From Pseudomonas sp. p1(2021b) (GTDB lineage Bacteria; Pseudomonadota; Gammaproteobacteria; Pseudomonadales; Pseudomonadaceae), in the NCBI RefSeq assembly GCF_020151015.1, contig NZ_CP083746.1, positions 4,866,501-4,930,500 of the forward strand: a stretch of 64,000 bases of DNA. The letters run 5' to 3'. The translations under genes were made by a program, and so were the position numbers. How positions within the stretch are numbered: position 1 is the stretch's first letter; each line of letters opens with the position of its first letter. Positions 18,406-28,110 of this stretch are shown here, one piece after another. A model generated the notes under the pieces. That model was not told the DNA's origin, did not search any database, and saw only the letters and a list, made by a program, of their open reading frames with translations.

Positions 18406-19377
18406 TCAGACCGCCATCGGCGCCGTCATCGGCGCATGGTGCTCGTACCCTTCCAGCCAGAAGTCGCTCGGCTCGATCTGCTCCAGCCACTCGGGCTCGT
18501 ATTTGCCCGTCTCGGCAAAGGCCGGTACCCGGTCGCTGATCACCAGCTTCGGCGCTGCCAGCGGCTCGCGCTTCATCTGCTCGCTCAACATGTCCAGGTG
18601 GTTCTCGTACACATGGGCATCGCCGATGAAGTAGGTGAACCAGCGTGGGGTATAGCCGGTCAGGCGGCCGAACAGCGACAGCAGTGCTGCGCCCTCGGTC
18701 AGGTTGAACGGCGTGCCCAGGCCCAGGTCGTTGGAGCGGATGTAGAGGGTCAGGGAAATTTCCCGCGTCTCGACATTGGGGTGGAACTGGTACAGCAGAT
18801 GGCACGGCGGCAGCGCCATTTCATCGAGCTGGGCGCAGTTCCAGCCGTGGAACAGGATGCGCCGGCTGCCCGGGTCGTTGGCGATGGTGTCCAGGCACTG
18901 ACGCACCTGGTCGATGGCCTTGTACAGGATGACGAACGCCTGGCCGTCTTCCTCGTCCTGGGCGATCCGGCGGAAACCGGCCTTCTCGGCCATTTCGATG
19001 GCAGCCGGGTTGCTCAGCGGGATGCGCTTGTAGCCCGGCCACTGGCGCCACTGCACACCGTAGATCTCGCCGAGGTCGTCATGGCCCTGGCGGAACGGGT
19101 TGGCCAGCCACTGGGCATTTTCGTTGGCGTTCTGGTCCCAGACCTTGCAGCCCAGCTCGCGGAACTGACCGGCGTTCTTCACGCCGCGCAGGAAGCCCAC
19201 CATCTCGCCGATCGCCGACTTGAACGCCAGCTTGCGCGTGGTGATGGCCGGGAAGCCCTTCTGCAGGTCGAAACGCAGCATGGCGCCCGGCAGGCTGATG
19301 GTACGGATGCCGGTGCGGTTTTCCTGCAACGTGCCGTTCTCGATGACGTCGCGGACCAGGTCTAGATACTGTTTCAT
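18406..19377 (-). CDS. thyA: Thymidylate synthase
   Basis: This 323-residue cytosolic enzyme methylates dUMP using methylene-tetrahydrofolate. The catalytic cysteine is in [10 protein letters not shown] and the folate/dUMP loop in [13 protein letters not shown]. It is about 60 residues longer than E. coli ThyA; the extra sequence includes an insertion at about 109-160 ([30 protein letters not shown]), as in other Pseudomonas. Third gene of a leftward operon: TauE-type permease, lgt, thyA. Confidence 0.96.
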   Translation of the reverse strand: MKQYLDLVRDVIENGTLQENRTGIRTISLPGAMLRFDLQKGFPAITTRKLAFKSAIGEMVGFLRGVKNAGQFRELGCKVWDQNANENAQWLANPFRQGHDDLGEIYGVQWRQWPGYKRIPLSNPAAIEMAEKAGFRRIAQDEEDGQAFVILYKAIDQVRQCLDTIANDPGSRRILFHGWNCAQLDEMALPPCHLLYQFHPNVETREISLTLYIRSNDLGLGTPFNLTEGAALLSLFGRLTGYTPRWFTYFIGDAHVYENHLDMLSEQMKREPLAAPKLVISDRVPAFAETGKYEPEWLEQIEPSDFWLEGYEHHAPMTAPMAV

Positions 19378-19425
19378 GACTTACCTGTAGCAAGAACGGC
19401 AGGAGGATCGCCCCTGCCGTGAGAG

Positions 19426-20235
19426 TCAAACGGTGGCCTTGGCCGTCGGTTTACGGTTGTAGGCCCACCAGATCAGGAAGATGCCGCCGACGATCATCGG
19501 CACGCAGAGCAGTTGCCCCATGGTCAACCAGCCGAAGGCGATGTAGCCCAGCTGGGCGTCGGGCACCCGCACGAATTCCACGATGAAGCGGAAGATGCCA
19601 TAGAACAGCGCGAACATGCCGGAAACGGCCATGGTCGGGCGCGGCTTGCGCGAATACAGCCAGAGGATGACGAATAATGCCACACCTTCGAGGGCGAACT
19701 GATACAGCTGCGACGGGTGACGCGGCAGCTGGGCCGGGTCGCTGAACGGCGGGAAGACCATCGCCCAAGGCACGTCGGTGGCCTTGCCCCAGAGCTCGGC
19801 ATTGATGAAGTTGCCGATGCGCCCGGCGCCCAGGCCGATCGGCACCAGTGGGGCGACGAAATCCATCAGCTCGAAGAACGACTTGTTGTTGCGCTTGCCG
19901 AACCACAGCGCCGCCAGCATCACGCCGATGAACCCGCCATGGAATGACATGCCGCCCTTCCACACTTCGAAGATCAAGGTCGGGTTGGCCAGGTACTGGT
20001 GCAGGTCATAGAACAGCACGTAGCCCAGGCGCCCGCCGACGATCACGCCCATCGACAGCCAGAACACCAGGTCGGAGAGTTTTTCGCGGGTCCAAGTGGG
20101 GTCGAAGCGGTTCAGCCGACGCGAGGCGAGCAGCCAGGCACCGCCGATGCCGATCAGGTACATCAACCCATACCAGTGGATTTTCAGCGGGCCGATGGCC
20201 ACGGCCACGGGGTCGATCTGCGGGTAAGGCAGCAT
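19426..20235 (-). CDS. lgt: Prolipoprotein diacylglyceryl transferase
   Basis: This 269-residue inner-membrane enzyme of about seven helices adds diacylglyceryl from phosphatidylglycerol to the lipobox cysteine of prolipoproteins. Hallmarks: N-terminal [20 protein letters not shown] (conserved His) and the signature [13 protein letters not shown]. It starts 15 bases after the TauE-type gene and ends 48 bases before thyA, so the three are likely co-transcribed, an order common in Pseudomonas. Confidence 0.96.
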   Translation of the reverse strand: MLPYPQIDPVAVAIGPLKIHWYGLMYLIGIGGAWLLASRRLNRFDPTWTREKLSDLVFWLSMGVIVGGRLGYVLFYDLHQYLANPTLIFEVWKGGMSFHGGFIGVMLAALWFGKRNNKSFFELMDFVAPLVPIGLGAGRIGNFINAELWGKATDVPWAMVFPPFSDPAQLPRHPSQLYQFALEGVALFVILWLYSRKPRPTMAVSGMFALFYGIFRFIVEFVRVPDAQLGYIAFGWLTMGQLLCVPMIVGGIFLIWWAYNRKPTAKATV

Positions 20236-20250
20236 GGTGGTTCCTCTAGG

Positions 20251-21033
20251 TCAAATCAGGAAGCTCAGGCCGACGCAGAACAGCAGCGCGGCGAACAGGC
20301 GCTTGAGCAGACGCGGCGACAACCGATGTGCCAGGCGCGCGCCGAAGCGGGCGAAAAACATGCTGGTCACGGCAATACCCACCAGCGCAGGTAGGTAGAC
20401 GTAACCCAGGCTGTGGGCCGGCAGGTGCTCGTCGTGCCAACCCAGCCACATGAAGCTCAGGGCGCTGGCCACGGCGATCGGCAGGCCGCAGGCCGAGGAG
20501 GTGGCCACGGCCTTCTGCATCGGCAAGCTGCGCCAGGTCAGGAACGGCACGCTCAGCGAACCGCCACCGATGCCGAAGATCGCCGAGGCCCAGCCGATCA
20601 CCCCACCGGCACCGACCAACCCAGGCTTGCCGGGGATGCCACGGCTGGCCTTGGGCTTGAGGTCCAGGGCCATCTGCACGGCGATCACCAGGGCGAACAC
20701 GCCGATGATCTTCTGCAGCATCGGCCCCTGGATCAGCGAGGCGGTCTTGGCGCCGATGCCGGCACCGATGAGGATGCCCAGGGTCATCCAGGCGAAGATC
20801 GGCCACTGCACCGCGCCCTTGCGCTGGTGCTCCAGCACGGCGTTGATGGAGGTGAAGACGATGGTCGCCAGAGAGGTACCGACGGCCAGGTGGGTCAGCA
20901 CCAACGGGTCGAAGCCCTGCAAGGTGAAGCTGAACACCAGCACCGGCACGATGATGATGCCACCCCCCACGCCGAACAGCCCCGCCAGTACGCCGGCACA
21001 TGCGCCCAACAACAGATAGAGTACGAATTCCAT
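20251..21033 (-). CDS. TauE/SafE-family membrane permease
   Basis: This 260-residue protein has about eight membrane helices with the family's duplicated glycine motifs GLFGVGGGIIIVPVL (about 15-30) and AIFGIGGGSLSVPFL (about 155-170). The family exports sulfite, sulfoacetate or other organosulfur anions; the substrate here is unknown. ATG 21033 fits the family N terminus; an in-frame start seven codons upstream is less likely. First gene of the lgt-thyA operon. Confidence 0.85.
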   Translation of the reverse strand: MEFVLYLLLGACAGVLAGLFGVGGGIIIVPVLVFSFTLQGFDPLVLTHLAVGTSLATIVFTSINAVLEHQRKGAVQWPIFAWMTLGILIGAGIGAKTASLIQGPMLQKIIGVFALVIAVQMALDLKPKASRGIPGKPGLVGAGGVIGWASAIFGIGGGSLSVPFLTWRSLPMQKAVATSSACGLPIAVASALSFMWLGWHDEHLPAHSLGYVYLPALVGIAVTSMFFARFGARLAHRLSPRLLKRLFAALLFCVGLSFLI

Positions 21034-21163
21034 TCGCCGTCCCCATGGAAACAATGCGGCATGGTAACGGATGCCAGCCCCGGGGCTCTAGTGAACTCTG
21101 TGTCAGATATTGGATCGACACGGGGCCAGCCGGTAGAGTGGCCAAAACAACCGAGGCCCTACC

Positions 21164-21910
21164 ATGTGCCTGATCGTGTTCGCCTGGCGGCCAGGGCATG
21201 CCCTGCCGCTGATCGTCGCGGCCAACCGCGACGAATTCTATGCCCGGCCCACCCAGGCCCTGGAGGCCTGGAAGGATGCCCCTGGCGTGTATGCCGGGCG
21301 CGACCTGGAAGCCGGCGGCACCTGGCTGGGTGTCGGCCCGAACGGTCGGTTCGCCGCACTGACCAACATTCGCGACCCTGGCCAGCCCCTTGGGCCGCGT
21401 TCCCGTGGCGAGCTGGTGGCGGCATACCTCAGTGGCACGCTGGACGTGGACGCGTACCTGGATCAGGTGGCCAGCCGCGCCAGCCAGTATTCAGGGTTCA
21501 ACCTGCTGGTGGGCGACGGCGAGCGTCTGGGTTACCTGCATGCCCGCGAGGCGGCGCCGCGCCTGCTCGAGCCGGGTATATATGGCGTGTCCAACGCCGG
21601 GTTGGATACGCCCTGGCCCAAACTGGTCAAGGCACGCAGAGGGCTGCAGGGCATGCTCGACGACCCGGACCCGCAGCGGCTGCTGGGGCTGCTGGGTGAT
21701 GGCGAGCCTGCACCGGAAGCGGATCTGCCGGAAACCGGTGTAGGGCTGGCGACCGAGAAGCTGCTGTCGAGTGTGTTTATCGCCAGCCAGAACTACGGGA
21801 CACGGGCCAGTACGGTGCTGATCGTGGATGCTCAGGGGCGGCGACGGGTAATCGAGCGCAGTTTCGGGCCGTTTGGTGGCCATTTGGGCGAAGTGGAGAT
21901 TCTGGTCTAG
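21164..21910 (+). CDS. NRDE-family (TANGO2-like) protein
   Basis: This 248-residue protein starts with the family signature MCLIVFAW and carries the namesake NRDE (residues about 22-25) followed by FYARPT, then GGTWLGV and ALTNIRDP. Members occur in bacteria and as eukaryotic TANGO2; their chemistry is unresolved, although an N-terminal Cys2 and haem/lipid handling have been discussed. It is divergent from the TauE-type operon and monocistronic. Confidence 0.88.
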   Translation: MCLIVFAWRPGHALPLIVAANRDEFYARPTQALEAWKDAPGVYAGRDLEAGGTWLGVGPNGRFAALTNIRDPGQPLGPRSRGELVAAYLSGTLDVDAYLDQVASRASQYSGFNLLVGDGERLGYLHAREAAPRLLEPGIYGVSNAGLDTPWPKLVKARRGLQGMLDDPDPQRLLGLLGDGEPAPEADLPETGVGLATEKLLSSVFIASQNYGTRASTVLIVDAQGRRRVIERSFGPFGGHLGEVEILV

Positions 21911-21915
21911 CGAAT

Positions 21916-22004
21916 GGGGCCGCTCCTACAAAGCACAGCTTTGGAGGGGCCACGCGGTCGGTGTAGGAGCGGGCTTGCCCCGCGATGGGCTGCGAAGCAG
22001 CCCC
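21916..22004. repeat. REP pair with a truncated left arm
   Basis: A full GCCC-core unit (21962-22004) faces a short left arm (21916-21930) ending GCTCCTACA. The gap is the convergent space between the NRDE gene and ptsP. Confidence 0.75.
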
Positions 22005-22015
22005 AAAGGGAAATG

Positions 22016-24295
22016 TCAGAGGGTCTTGTTGGCCCCAGGCCCGATCATCCGCGCCAGCCCCAGGTTCTTCAGGGCCAGCTGCAGCGCACTGTGGATAACC
22101 TGCGGGTTGTCATGGGCCATGGCCTCGGTCAGCAGCTCCTTGGCCTTGCTCAGGTTGATCTGGCGCAGCATCCACTTCACCTTCGGCAGGTTGGTGGCGT
22201 TCATCGACAGGCTGTCGAAGCCCATCGCCATCAACAGCACCGCCGCAGCCGGGTCTCCGGCCATCTCACCGCAAATGCTCACCGGCTTGCCTTCGGCGTG
22301 GGCGTCACGCACCACCGTCTGCAAGGCTTGCAGCACGGCTGGGTGCAGGTAGTCGTAGAGGTCGGCGACCCGCGGGTTGTTGCGGTCGACCGCCAGCAGG
22401 TACTGGGTCAGGTCGTTGGAGCCGACCGAGAGGAAGTCCACCTGGCGTGCCAGCTCACGGGTCTGGTAGACCGCCGCAGGAATTTCGACCATCACCCCGA
22501 CCGGCGGCATCGGCACGTCGGTACCTTCGTCCCGCACCTCGCCCCAGGCGCGGTGGATCAGGTGCAGCGCCTCTTCCAGCTCATGGATGCCGGAAATCAT
22601 CGGCAACAGGATGCGCAGGTTGTTCAAGCCCTCGCTGGCCTTGAGCATGGCGCGGGTCTGCACCAGGAAGATTTCCGGGTGGTCGAGGGTGACGCGGATG
22701 CCGCGCCAGCCAAGGAAAGGGTTTTCTTCCTTGATCGGGAAATACGAAAGCGCCTTGTCGCCACCGATGTCGAGGCTGCGCATGGTCACCGGCAACGGAT
22801 GGAACGCCTGCAGCTGCTCACGATAGATCGCCAGCTGTTCCTTCTCGCTGGGGAAGCGCTGGTTGATCATGAACGGCACTTCGGTGCGGTACAGGCCCAC
22901 GCCTTCGGCGCCGCGCTGCTGGGCACGGGCGACATCGGCGAGCAAGCCGGTGTTGACCCACAGCGGCATGCGATGGCCGTCCGGGGTGACGCAGGGCAGT
23001 TCGCGCAGGGCATCCAGGCCCTGGGCGAGCTGGCGCTCTTCCTCGACCACGTCGCTGTACTGCTTGCGCAGCACCTCGCCCGGGTTGGTGAACACTTCAC
23101 CCTTGTAGCCGTCGACGATCAGCTCGATGCCGTCGACCTTCGAATACGGCAGGTCGACCAGGCCCATGACCGTCGGGATACCCATGGCCCGCGCCAGGAT
23201 CGCCACGTGCGAGTTGCCCGAGCCCAGTACCGAGACCAGGCCTACCAGCTTGCCTTCGGGCACCTCGCCCAGCATGGCCGGGGTCAGCTCCTCGCTGACC
23301 AGAATGGTGTTGTCGGCATAGACCAGCGACTGCGAGCGCGCTTGCTGGAGATAGGCCAGCAGGCGGCGGCCGAGGTCCTTGACGTCCGACGCCCGCTCGC
23401 GCAGGTAGTCATCGTCCATCAGCTCGAAACGGTTGACGTGCTCGCCCACGACCTGACGCAGGGCGCCCTGGGCCCACTGGCCGGTCTTGATGACCTCGAT
23501 CACCTCGCCACCGAGGGCGGCATCCTCGAGCATCATCAGGTAGACGTCGAACAACGCGCGCTCTTCAGGGCGCAGCTGGGTGGCGAGCTTGGCCGACAGC
23601 TTGCGCATGTCGGCGCGAACGCCCTCCAGGGCGTTGTTGAACAGCTTGAGTTCGGTGTCGATATCTTCGACGGTCTTGTCCGGGACCACTTCCAGGTCGG
23701 CAGGCGGTAGCATCACCACGGCCCTGCCGACGGCAGCGCCCGGCGAACCGGGCACGCCGACGAAACGGGCCTCCTGGATCCCCTTGCCCTGGCGGCCCAG
23801 GCCGCGGATGGAGCCGGTGGCCTCGGCATGGGCGATCACGCCGGCGAGCTGGGCGCTCATGGTGACCAGGAAGGCTTCCTCGCCTTCGTCGAACTGGCGG
23901 CGCTCCTTCTGCTGGATGACCAACACGCCCACCACGCGGCGGTGGTGGATGATCGGTGCACCGAGGAAGGAGGCGAAGCGCTCCTCGCCGGTTTCGGCGA
24001 AGTAGCGGTAACGGGGGTGGGCAGCGGCGTCCTCGAGGTTCAGCGGCTCTTCGCGGGTACCGACCAGGCCCACCAGGCCTTCGTTGGGGGCCATGCTGAC
24101 CTTGCCGATGGAGCGCTTGTTCAGGCCTTCGGTGGCCATCAGCACGAAGCGGTTGGTGTCCGGGTCGAGCAGGTAGACCGAGCAGACCTGGCTGCCCATG
24201 GCTTCCTTGACGCGCAAGACAATGATCCCCAACGCCGTCTTGAGATCTTTGGCGGAGTTCACTTCCTGGACGATCTTGCGCAGCGTATTGAGCAT
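22016..24295 (-). CDS. ptsP: PEP-protein phosphotransferase of the nitrogen PTS (EI-Ntr)
   Basis: This 759-residue cytosolic enzyme has an N-terminal GAF domain (about 1-160, ligand-sensing), the PTS enzyme I N-terminal domain with the phosphorylated histidine in GSGNSHVAILAR, and the C-terminal PEP-binding barrel (SLDIGGDKALSYF, GVMVEIPAAV, FLSVGSNDLTQYLLAVDRNN, SICGEMAGD). It starts the phosphorelay to NPr and EIIA-Ntr that controls polyhydroxyalkanoate, potassium and carbon/nitrogen balance. It starts 22 bases after rppH, so the two form an operon. Confidence 0.96.
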   Translation of the reverse strand: MLNTLRKIVQEVNSAKDLKTALGIIVLRVKEAMGSQVCSVYLLDPDTNRFVLMATEGLNKRSIGKVSMAPNEGLVGLVGTREEPLNLEDAAAHPRYRYFAETGEERFASFLGAPIIHHRRVVGVLVIQQKERRQFDEGEEAFLVTMSAQLAGVIAHAEATGSIRGLGRQGKGIQEARFVGVPGSPGAAVGRAVVMLPPADLEVVPDKTVEDIDTELKLFNNALEGVRADMRKLSAKLATQLRPEERALFDVYLMMLEDAALGGEVIEVIKTGQWAQGALRQVVGEHVNRFELMDDDYLRERASDVKDLGRRLLAYLQQARSQSLVYADNTILVSEELTPAMLGEVPEGKLVGLVSVLGSGNSHVAILARAMGIPTVMGLVDLPYSKVDGIELIVDGYKGEVFTNPGEVLRKQYSDVVEEERQLAQGLDALRELPCVTPDGHRMPLWVNTGLLADVARAQQRGAEGVGLYRTEVPFMINQRFPSEKEQLAIYREQLQAFHPLPVTMRSLDIGGDKALSYFPIKEENPFLGWRGIRVTLDHPEIFLVQTRAMLKASEGLNNLRILLPMISGIHELEEALHLIHRAWGEVRDEGTDVPMPPVGVMVEIPAAVYQTRELARQVDFLSVGSNDLTQYLLAVDRNNPRVADLYDYLHPAVLQALQTVVRDAHAEGKPVSICGEMAGDPAAAVLLMAMGFDSLSMNATNLPKVKWMLRQINLSKAKELLTEAMAHDNPQVIHSALQLALKNLGLARMIGPGANKTL

Positions 24296-24317
24296 GGCTC
24301 GGGGTCGGACTCCGTCG

Positions 24318-24797
24318 TCAGTCGCGCGTCAACAGGCGCGGGGCAAGCTCTTTCAAGGCGCGGCGATAGACCTCGCGCTTGAATGTCACCACCTGGCCCA
24401 AGGGATACCAGTAGCTGACCCAACGCCAGCCGTCGAATTCCGGCTTGCCGGTCAGGTCCATGCGCACCCGCTGCTCGTTGGACACCAGGCGTAGCAGGAA
24501 CCATTTCTGTTTCTGGCCGATGCACAACGGCTGGCTATGGGTGCGCACCAGTCGCTGGGGTAAACGATACCGCAACCAGCCACGGGTGCAGGCAAGAATT
24601 TCCACATCCTCGCGCTCCAGGCCCACTTCTTCGTTCAGCTCGCGGTACAGGGCATCTTCCGGCGTCTCGTCAGGGTTGATGCCACCCTGGGGGAACTGCC
24701 AGGCATCCTGGTTGATCCGGCGAGCCCATAGCACCTGCCCGGCATCATTCGTGAGAATGATCCCGACATTGGGGCGAAAACCATCCGGGTCGATCAC
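24318..24797 (-). CDS. rppH: RNA pyrophosphohydrolase
   Basis: This 159-residue Nudix hydrolase removes pyrophosphate from mRNA 5' ends and so triggers RNase E decay. The N-terminal [16 protein letters not shown] and the Nudix box [23 protein letters not shown] are typical. GTG 24797 is chosen because it gives the family N terminus and follows GAGG; an upstream ATG would add 14 unrelated residues. The gene precedes ptsP in one transcription unit. Confidence 0.95.
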   Translation of the reverse strand: MIDPDGFRPNVGIILTNDAGQVLWARRINQDAWQFPQGGINPDETPEDALYRELNEEVGLEREDVEILACTRGWLRYRLPQRLVRTHSQPLCIGQKQKWFLLRLVSNEQRVRMDLTGKPEFDGWRWVSYWYPLGQVVTFKREVYRRALKELAPRLLTRD

Positions 24798-24888
24798 GGC
24801 AGCAACCTCGCAAACGCATGTCATCGCATTGTTCCACAAAGCTCACGAGCGCAGCAACGCGCCCGCCAAGCTTTGTTCGGGAGTATGG

Positions 24889-25159
24889 TTTGTAGGGTTA
24901 TGGTGCCTGGTAGATCGAGCGCCGCCCGCGCGGCGCATCGCGAGCTGCGCTCGCTCCTACGTTTGTTTCGGACCAATTATGCCTGGGGGATTTTCGCGCG
25001 GACGCCTTGGGGCATGACGCAATATCGTGTCGCACGAACCAGGCGGTCGCGCGCGCCTGTCACAGGCGTTACTGGCCCGAAACAAACGTGGGAGCGAGCG
25101 CAGCTCGCGATGCGCCGCGCGGGCGGCGCTCGATCTCACTGGCACCACATCCCCAAACC
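24889..25159. repeat. Long near-palindrome (about 270 bp), REPIN/MITE-like
   Basis: Two 64-base arms (24912-24975 and 25073-25136) are inverted copies with only two mismatches. Weaker symmetry continues outward to about 24889 and 25159 (GGTTTG...GGTGCC on both sides) and inward (TATGCCTGGGGG against ACGCCTGTGAC; CGCGGACGCC against GCGCGACCGCC). The arm sequence (e.g. CGCGAGCTGCGCTCGCTCC) is distinct from the REP units elsewhere here. It fills the rppH-DUF2269 gap of 335 bases and encodes no credible protein. Confidence 0.8.
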
Positions 25160-25174
25160 AGACGCCCTTCCCGT

Positions 25175-25600
25175 TCAAACCGGCTTGGCGCCCATCAGCC
25201 CGGCAATGGACAGCAAGCACACCCCGCTGATCACCGCCAGCGCCAGGGTGAAACGAAGCCCGACAGGCTCGGCCTTGCGCAGCCGGTTCAGACGCACCAG
25301 CAACCACCAGGCGCTGAACGCACCGAGCGTATAGATGACGCTCGAGGCCAGGATCCAAGTCTGGCCCAGCGGCCAGCCGACCAGGTGCACCAACCACCAG
25401 CCGGTGAACGGCATGCTCACCAGGCACAGCCCCATCAGCAACCAGACGAACACCAGCGGCCGACGCAACAACTTGCCATACGCCTGCTCATCGCCACGCC
25501 GCCGAGCGAGCAGGGTCCAGGCGGCCAGGCCCAGGGCGCCGGCCAGCAGCAATACGGTGGCGGCGATGTGCGCGGCCTTGAGGGTGGTCAGGTATTCCAT
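25175..25600 (-). CDS. DUF2269-family membrane protein
   Basis: This 141-residue protein has four predicted membrane helices (about 8-30, 47-70, 80-100, 117-138) and the pattern of DUF2269 (LKAAHIAATVLLLAGALGLAAWTL; MPFTGWWLVHLVGWPL). Function unknown. It lies between ilvA and the long near-palindrome, in the same orientation as ilvA, 38 bases downstream. Confidence 0.75.
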   Translation of the reverse strand: MEYLTTLKAAHIAATVLLLAGALGLAAWTLLARRRGDEQAYGKLLRRPLVFVWLLMGLCLVSMPFTGWWLVHLVGWPLGQTWILASSVIYTLGAFSAWWLLVRLNRLRKAEPVGLRFTLALAVISGVCLLSIAGLMGAKPV

Positions 25601-25638
25601 TGCTTCACGTCCTTGAGTGTTAGGCCAAGCTTAGTCGC

Positions 25639-27153
25639 TCAACCCAGGAACAGCTTGTAGGCTGGGTTGTCGGTCTCGTCCCAGTACGGGTAGCCGATCT
25701 TGGCCAGGGCTGCAGGCACCAGGTGGCGCTCGTCGTCCGGCACCTGCAGGCCTGCCACCACCCGGCCATCGGCGGCACCATGGTTGCGGTAGTGGAACAT
25801 GGAGATGTTCCAGCGCCCACCCAGCTTGGTGAGGAAGTTGAACAAGGCACCCGGGCGCTCGGGGAACTCGAAGCGCAGCACCATCTCGTCGCTGGCCCCC
25901 GCCGAATGGCCGCCGACCATGTGGCGGATATGCAGCTTGGCCAGCTCGTTGTCGGTCAGGTCGGTGACCGGGAACCCTTGCTCGACCAGCTGTTGCACCA
26001 GTGCGGCCCGCGGGTCGGTTTCCGGATGGGTCTGCACGCCGACGAAAATGTGTGCTTCCTTGTCGACGTGGTACCGGTAGTTGAACTCGGTGATCTGGCG
26101 CTTGCCGATGGCCTCGCAGAAGGCCTTGAAGCTGCCCGGGCGCTCAGGAATGGTCACAGCGATGATCGCCTCGCGCTTCTCGCCCAGCTCGGCGCGCTCG
26201 GCCACATGGCGCAGGCGGTCGAAGTTGACGTTGGCGCCGGAGTCGATGGCCACCAGGGTCTGGCCCGTCACACCATGCAGTTCCACGTACTTCTTGATGC
26301 CCGCGACGCCCAAGGCGCCGGCAGGCTCGGTGATCGAGCGGGTATCGTCGTAGATATCCTTGATGGCAGCGCAGATCTCATCGGTACTGACCGTCACCAC
26401 CTCATCCACATGGAGACGGCAGATGTCGAAGGTATGCTGGCCGATCTGCGCCACCGCCACGCCGTCGGCGAACAACCCGACCTGTGGCAACACCACCCGC
26501 TCGCCGGCAGCCATGGCGGCCTGCAGGCAGTTGGAGTCGTCCGGCTCGACGCCGATCACCTTGATCTCCGGGCGCAGGTACTTCACGTAGGCGGCAATGC
26601 CGGCGATCAGGCCGCCGCCACCGACCGGCACGAAGATCGCGTCCAGACGGCCAGGGTGCTGGCGCAGGATCTCCATGGCCACGGTGCCCTGCCCGGCGAT
26701 GGTGTGCGGATCGTCATAGGGGTGGATGTAGACAAAGCCCTTTTCGTCCACCAGTTTCAGGGAATAGGCCAGCGCCTCGGGGAAGGAATCGCCATGCAGC
26801 ACCACCTTGCCGCCCCGCGAGCGCACGCCTTCGACCTTGATCTCCGGGGTGGTCTTGGGCATCACGATGGTCGCCTTGATGCCCAACTCCCGTGCGGCCA
26901 AGGCCACGCCCTGGGCGTGGTTGCCGGCCGAGGCGGTGACCACGCCACGGGCCAGTTCTTCCGGGCTCAACTGCGCCAGCTTGTTGTACGCCCCGCGGAT
27001 CTTGAAGGAAAACACCGGCTGCAGGTCCTCGCGCTTGAGCAAGACCTGGTTGCCTAGCCGCTTGCTCAGCTGGCCGGCGCTCTGCAGCGGGGTTTCGACG
27101 GCGACGTCGTAGACGCGCGAGGTGAGGATCTTCTTGACGTACTGTTCGAGCAT
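25639..27153 (-). CDS. ilvA: Threonine ammonia-lyase, biosynthetic
   Basis: This 504-residue PLP enzyme deaminates threonine to 2-oxobutanoate, the first committed isoleucine step. The PLP lysine is in [12 protein letters not shown] (residue about 51); the phosphate loop is in [10 protein letters not shown]. Two ACT-like regulatory domains (about 325-410 and 420-504; [12 protein letters not shown]) mark the allosteric biosynthetic form rather than the catabolic one. ATG start; divergent from rpiA. Confidence 0.96.
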   Translation of the reverse strand: MLEQYVKKILTSRVYDVAVETPLQSAGQLSKRLGNQVLLKREDLQPVFSFKIRGAYNKLAQLSPEELARGVVTASAGNHAQGVALAARELGIKATIVMPKTTPEIKVEGVRSRGGKVVLHGDSFPEALAYSLKLVDEKGFVYIHPYDDPHTIAGQGTVAMEILRQHPGRLDAIFVPVGGGGLIAGIAAYVKYLRPEIKVIGVEPDDSNCLQAAMAAGERVVLPQVGLFADGVAVAQIGQHTFDICRLHVDEVVTVSTDEICAAIKDIYDDTRSITEPAGALGVAGIKKYVELHGVTGQTLVAIDSGANVNFDRLRHVAERAELGEKREAIIAVTIPERPGSFKAFCEAIGKRQITEFNYRYHVDKEAHIFVGVQTHPETDPRAALVQQLVEQGFPVTDLTDNELAKLHIRHMVGGHSAGASDEMVLRFEFPERPGALFNFLTKLGGRWNISMFHYRNHGAADGRVVAGLQVPDDERHLVPAALAKIGYPYWDETDNPAYKLFLG

Positions 27154-27253
27154 CGGGAAAGCATCACTGGGCCGCGGGACAAGGCCTGGGAGTCTACCCC
27201 AGCGCCACGTCGGGCGACCACAGCGAAACCGAGGTTTTGCTGGCGCTTGCCGC

Positions 27254-27259
27254 TATAAT
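27254..27259 (+). promoter_or_regulatory. Probable -10 box of rpiA
   Basis: A perfect TATAAT 38 bases before the rpiA ATG. The hexamer at 17-bp spacing (GAGGTT) is a poor -35, so only the -10 is well supported. Confidence 0.5.
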
Positions 27260-27296
27260 AGGCAGCTTTCAAACTCCCGCCCCTCTCGGAGCCCGC

Positions 27297-27971
27297 ATGA
27301 CCCAGGACCAACTCAAACAGGCCGTCGCCCAGGCTGCCGTCGACTTCATTCTGCCCAAGCTGGATGAGAAAAGCGTCGTCGGCGTCGGCACCGGTTCGAC
27401 CGCCAACTTCTTCATCGATGCCCTGGCCAAGCACAAGACCGCCTTCGACGGCGCCGTCGCCAGCTCCGAGGCCACCGCCGAGCGCCTGAAAGGCCATGGC
27501 ATTCCTGTCTACGAGCTCAACAGCGTCAGCGAGCTGGAGTTCTACGTCGACGGCGCCGACGAAAGCGACGCGCACCTGAACCTGATCAAAGGCGGCGGCG
27601 CGGCCCTGACCCGCGAGAAGATCGTCGCGGCGGTGGCCAAGACCTTCATCTGCATCGCCGATGCCAGCAAGCTGGTGCCGGTGCTGGGTGCCTTCCCGCT
27701 GCCGGTGGAAGTGATCCCGATGGCCCGCAGCCATGTGGCGCGCCAGTTGGTCAAGCTCGGCGGCGACCCGGTGTACCGCGAAGGCGTGGTGACCGACAAC
27801 GGCAACGTCATTCTCGATGTGCACAACCTGCAGATCACCGACCCGGTGGGCCTGGAGCGCCAGATCAACGCCATCGTCGGCGTGGTCACCAACGGCCTGT
27901 TCGCGGCACGCCCGGCCGACCTGTTGCTGCTGGGCACTGCCGAAGGCGTGAAGAGCCTCAAGGCCGAATAA
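27297..27971 (+). CDS. rpiA: Ribose-5-phosphate isomerase A
   Basis: This 224-residue cytosolic enzyme interconverts ribose-5-phosphate and ribulose-5-phosphate. Family motifs: [26 protein letters not shown] and [14 protein letters not shown] (catalytic Asp/Glu/Lys region). ATG 27297 gives the standard start; an open frame continues 20 codons upstream across the -10 box, which rules it out. Monocistronic; divergent from ilvA. Confidence 0.97.
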   Translation: MTQDQLKQAVAQAAVDFILPKLDEKSVVGVGTGSTANFFIDALAKHKTAFDGAVASSEATAERLKGHGIPVYELNSVSELEFYVDGADESDAHLNLIKGGGAALTREKIVAAVAKTFICIADASKLVPVLGAFPLPVEVIPMARSHVARQLVKLGGDPVYREGVVTDNGNVILDVHNLQITDPVGLERQINAIVGVVTNGLFAARPADLLLLGTAEGVKSLKAE

Positions 27972-28009
27972 TCCACGCCGGACAATCCCCCCACGAGGGC
28001 TTCGCCTTC

Positions 28010-28110
28010 GAATCGCAGGACAGCCCGCTCCCACAGGCCAGCGCATGCCTAGAGATCGATGCGATCATTGTGGGAGCGGGCTTGCCCCGCGATGGGCAGC
28101 AAAAGCCCCT
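28010..28110. repeat. REP inverted pair (GCCC-core type)
   Basis: Opposed units at about 28010-28038 and 28070-28110 between the convergent rpiA and SdiA-regulated genes. Confidence 0.85.

Noticed and set aside
24976..25072. Possible short gene inside the long near-palindrome
   Set aside because: Frames there merely run through the inverted arms and have no ribosome site or similarity.
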